A stretch of DNA of 64,000 nucleotides, taken from NCBI GenBank assembly GCA_029379385.1, contig CM055617.1:8246001-8310000 (forward strand), given 5' to 3'. Positions 60,279 through 64,000 of the stretch are shown here, piece by piece. Below the pieces are notes generated by a model. It was not told the DNA's origin. It was given only the letters and a program-made list of their open reading frames with translations, and did not search any database. Within the stretch, counting starts at the first letter, position 1. Each line of letters starts with the position of its first letter. The position numbers were made by a program, and so were the translations under genes. Source of the stretch: Quillaja saponaria (lineage: Eukaryota; Streptophyta; Magnoliopsida; Fabales; Quillajaceae).

Positions 60279-61949
60279 ATGGCTTCAATCTCTGAAGGTG
60301 TGAAACCTCATGCTTTGTTAATCCCATACCCAGCTCAAGGCCATGTAAACCCAATGTTCAAACTAGCAAAGCTACTTCATTTTAAAGGCTTTCATATAAC
60401 CTTCGTTAACACTGTGTTCAACCACAAACGTTTGATAAAATCAAGAGGCCTCAATGCACTTGATGGCTTGCCAGACTTTCAATTTAAAACCATCCCAGAT
60501 GGTCTTCCTCCTACAGATTTGGATGCCACCCAAGATACCCCATCTCTTTGTGACTCAACTAGAAAGAATTGTTTGGTCCCCCTTCTCAACCTTACTGCTA
60601 AACTTAATCACTCTGCCTCTTCTGGTCTTAACCCACCAGTTAGTTGCATAGTTGCTGATGGTGGCATGACCTTCCCTGTCAAGGCTACTGAAGAATTGGG
60701 AATCCCAATTTTAATCTTTTGGACAGCAAGTGCATGCGGGTTAATGTGTTACGCACATATTCGTAGTCTAATTGATAGGGGTCTTATCCCACTCAAAGGT
60801 ACATACTGTATACTCCTATGAGCTCTGCTTAAAGACACTAGCATAACATTTACTTTAGTCATACCATCGATAACTTTTTAAACGATGAGTTTCGTGTGAA
60901 TCTTACTATTAGGATTATTAAATCCTATTATGTAGATTACATACGTCAAATTTCGTATTGTTTGGTGTTACATATATAAAATTACAGCCGAATCTATAAC
61001 AATTTTGTAACTCTAAAATGCAGATGAGAGTTGTTTGACAAATGGGTACTTGGACAATGAAGTGGACTGGATTCCAGGTATTAGAAATATTAGATTGAGG
61101 GATTTCCCTAGCTTTATACGGACAACGGATCCAAATGACATCATGATAGACTATGCCATTGGGGAGGTAGACAACATTCTCAAAGCTTCTGCTATAATCA
61201 TCAACACATTTGATGAATTGGAGGATGATGTATTGAATGCTCTAGCCTCAATCTTCCCTCCTATTTACACCATTGGCCCCCTTCATTTGCTTGACAATCA
61301 AATTCCAGACAAGAATTTGGTGTCTATTGGGTCTAATCTTTGGAAAGAAGACACTAATTGTCTCCAATGGCTTGATTCAAAGGAACCCAGATCTGTGGTT
61401 TATGTAAATTATGGTAGCATAACAGTAATGACTCCAGACCAATTCTTGGAGTTTGCTTGGGGCTTAGCCAATAGCAAGAAACCATTTTTGTGGATTATTA
61501 GGCCTGATCTTGTTAATGGGGGTTCAGTGATTTTGTCATCTGAGTTTGTCAATGAAACTAAAGACAGAGGCCTAATTGCAAGTTGGTGTCCACAAGTGCA
61601 AGTTCTAAGCCATCAATCAATTGGAGGGTTTTTGACACATTGTGGGTGGAACTCAGTGATGGAAAGTGTGAGTTGGGGAATACCAATGATCTGTTGGCCT
61701 TTTTTTGCTGAGCAGCAGACTAATTGTAGATTTGTTTGCACTGAATGGGGCATTGGAATGGAGATTGATACAAATGTAAAGAGAGATGAGGTGGAGAAAC
61801 TTGTGAATGAGTTAATGGAAGGAGAGAAGGGGAAGGAGATGAATCAAAAGGTCATGAAGTGGAAGAAAAAGGCAGAGGAGGCCATTGCTCCAAATGGTTT
61901 GTCTTGCATGAATTTGGACAAATTGGTTAATGAGGTGTTTCTTAAATGA
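60279..61949 (+). CDS. UDP-glycosyltransferase, UGT85A type, complete (481 aa)
   Basis: Family 1 glycosyltransferases move glucose from UDP-glucose to small plant metabolites in the cytosol. UGT85 members act on, for example, iridoids, cyanohydrins and cytokinins. Exons 60279-60798 and 61024-61949 (TGA) join in phase (LIPLK-DESCLTNG), with the intron in the place typical for UGT85. The ATG at 60279 gives MASISEGVKPHALLIPYP. His22 in PAQGHVNP is the expected catalytic base. The PSPG box at about 361-404 (WCPQVQVLSHQSIGGFLTHC, GWNSVMESVSWGIPMICWPF, FAEQQ) has the key His379 and the final Gln for glucose. Variation occurs at VNYGSITVMT (usually FGS). No lesion is seen. The acceptor cannot be told from sequence. 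Similar proteins are often labelled 7-deoxyloganetin glucosyltransferase-like. Confidence 0.95.
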
Positions 61950-62788
61950 TCTACTTGCAATAATTTTTTCTTTTTTAATTTACATATTGATTGCACTGAT
62001 AGGCCACGAATTGGACATGTCTTTTTAATCAAATAAATATTAAATATGTATCTTGAGTTTATGTTCGTTTTCATCTCTGCTCTTAATTTATCAAGTGTTT
62101 TTTACTTTTTCCAAATATCAAGTGTGTTAACAAGATGTGTTGTGCCATACTTGCCAAGCTAATGTGAGTCAGTGCTATTAACTACTGTATCATTTACATA
62201 GACAAGAGTAACATCAATTAATTTTATGTTTGAAATTTTTGCTAGATTTGACATTTTTATTCAGTGATGATGATGCGGGTAACTCGAATACTATAGATAT
62301 GGAATGGAGCTTTCTCATGAAAATTTTATAAAATGTATTTAGTTGCCGTCCTAGCTAGTTGCAGTATTTCTTTAAGTGCAATAGTTTGCTAATTGAAACT
62401 TGATGTATGTGGTTTTGACTTAATTAAAAAGAAAATAGTGGTTGATGTGTATGGGGAAAATTTTCCTCCTATTAAGTTATGCCTAATGAAAGTAATTTCT
62501 TTCCCGCAATTCCAAAAGAAAAAGAAAAAGAAGAAGTAAGCAATAGTGTTTGATTGATAGTGTTCCGTACATCAACTAGTATTATTTTTCAAGTTGAAGA
62601 AGAATACCAGCTATGCAAATTTAAATTTACTGTAAAAATTAAGAAAGTCAATTACAACACTTTGAACATCTGAACTAGCACCCAAAGTATATTTTATATA
62701 ATATGCAGCTAAACAAACACACACATACACACATATAAATATAGATCAAAGTAAAAAACTAAGTATAATGACAAAGAAACAAGCAGAG
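61950..62788. other. Intergenic between the two UGT genes
   Basis: It holds the 3' UTR of the first UGT and the 5' region of the second. No extra gene is seen. Unlike the first UGT, the second does not carry the duplicated upstream block. Confidence 0.6.
62695..62702 (+). promoter_or_regulatory. Possible TATA box of second UGT
   Basis: TATATAAT lies about 90 bp before the aligned start codon at 62789, a plausible distance for a plant core promoter with a short leader. It is positional evidence only. Confidence 0.35.
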
Positions 62789-64000
62789 ATGGGCTTCAAT
62801 ACTAAATTTGTGAAACCTCTTGCTGTGTCAATACCTTTCCCACTTCAGGGTCACATAAACCCAATGCTTCAAGTGGCCAAAATACTCCATTCCAAAGGCT
62901 TTCACATAACCTTTGTTAACACTGAGTTCAACCACAAACGTCTGCTTAAATCAAGGGGTGTCAATGCCTTGATGGCTTACCAGACTATCAATTTGAAACA
63001 ATCCCAGATGGTCTTCCTCCTACAGATGTGGATGACACTCAAGAAGTCCCATCAATTTGTGATTCAACCAATAAGAATTGTTTGGTTCCCTTCCTCAATC
63101 TTATTGCAGAACTCAATCAGTCTGCCTCTTCTGTTCTTAACCCACCAGTTAGTTGCATATCTTCTGATGGTGGCATGACCTTCTCTGTCAAAGCTGCTGA
63201 AGAATTTGGTATTCCTGTTGTACTCTTTTGGGCAATGAGTGCATGTTGGCTTTTGGGCATTTCACGTTATCACAGTCTAATATATAAGGGTCTTGCATCA
63301 TTGAAAGGTACTAAATTTATGTGTTCTCCTTCACACACACACATATGCAAGCATCTTCAAGTTTACATAGTTTGATGATTTTAATATGCAGATGAGAATG
63401 ACTACTTGGAGGAAGATTGGGTTCCAGGAATGAAAAGCCTTCGTTTGAGAGAACTTACTAGCGTTTTACATGTAACTGACCCGAATGATCCATTAATAGA
63501 GTTTCTCATGTCCGAAGTAGGAAGAGCTAGCAAAGCTTCTGCTATTATTTTGAACACATTTGATGAGTTAGAATGTAATGTATTGAATAACCTCTCATCT
63601 GTGTTCCCTTCTACTTACACCATGGGCCCTCTTCATATGCTTGTGGATCAAATCCCACAGAATAATTTGGCATCAGTTGGGGCCAATCTTATGATAGAAG
63701 ACACTAGGTGCCTGCAATGGCTTCAATCCAAGGAACCTAGATCTGTGCTGTATGTTAATTTTGGTAGCACAACAGTTATATAAGGACAACAAATCTTGTA
63801 GTTTGCTTGGGGATTGGCCAACAGCAAGAAATCCTTTTTATGGATTATTAGGCCGGATCTTTTTGATGGTGACTCGGGTATTTTGCTATCTGAATTTGTC
63901 AATGAAACTAAAAACAGAGGTCTTATTGCAAGTTGGTGTCCACAAGAGCAAGTGCTAAGCCATCCATCAATTGTAGGATACTTAACAAATTGTGGGTGGA
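62789..64000 (+). pseudogene. Second UGT85-type glycosyltransferase, disrupted, cut by window end
   Basis: It is a tandem paralogue of the previous UGT with the same two-exon layout (62789-63307, then from 63392). [15 protein letters not shown] aligns with the start of its neighbour; an ATG at 62768 is in frame too. One base is missing near 62968 (AATGCCTTGATGG, where the neighbour has AATGCACTTGATGG), which shifts the frame. Stops TAA (63781-63783) and TAG (63799-63801) follow FGSTTVI. The PSPG box reads [20 protein letters not shown], with the conserved His of THCGWN changed to Asn. The gene could not make an active enzyme. Its 3' end is outside the window. Confidence 0.92.

Overview
The window is nuclear DNA of a flowering plant, most likely a eudicot. 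It has intron-containing genes with GT-AG splice sites, plant-only gene families (CAMTA, TOM1-like, clade-type PP2C, UGT85A), AT-rich intergenic DNA, and several LTR retrotransposons and MITEs with readable target-site duplications (TSDs). No species can be named from this sequence alone.

Layout. (1) 280-3219, + strand: the 3' part of a CAMTA calmodulin-binding transcription activator (IPT/TIG, ankyrin, IQ and CaM-binding regions). Its 5' half lies off the window. (2) 4420-13277: a decayed Ty3/gypsy element with a chromodomain-like C-terminus, flanked by the TSD ATTTC. A 3.46-kb solo LTR (4898-8361, TSD GCTGG) is nested in its gag. (3) 13408-16500: a receptor-like-protein (LRR-RLP) pseudogene and a fragment of a second copy. 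(4) 17159-21843, - strand: an 11-exon TOM1/TOM3-type membrane protein gene. Every exon phase fits except for one extra base in exon 2. (5) 25352-30701, + strand: a 5-exon protein phosphatase 2C that reads as complete (283 aa). (6) 32595-35126, + strand: a 4-exon alpha/beta hydrolase with an intact Ser-Asp-His triad (323 aa). (7) 36.7-56.6 kb: a tandem segmental triplication of a two-exon gene from a plant family I cannot name. Copy A is broken by a solo LTR and a complete Ty1/copia element, both inside exon 1, and its exon 2 is replaced by a UGT tail fragment. Copy B is nearly intact, with one frameshift. Copy C is a pseudogene. (8) 57.2-64 kb: a UGT85-type glycosyltransferase cluster. It has a duplicated upstream region split by a 1.9-kb long-terminal-inverted-repeat transposon, one intact UGT (481 aa), and one UGT pseudogene cut by the window end.

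The genes do not form an operon or a clear biosynthetic cluster. CAMTA, TOM1-like, PP2C and hydrolase are ordinary single-copy housekeeping or signalling genes. The RLP, the three-copy gene and the UGTs are families prone to duplication and decay, and that is where the rearrangements lie. The most informative feature is the 20-kb triplication: comparing its three units gives empty-site controls that date and delimit each transposon, and shows a MULE-type MITE at the breakpoint between units. I found no CRISPR array, rRNA or confident tRNA gene. Exon boundaries were derived by eye from splice consensus and phase.
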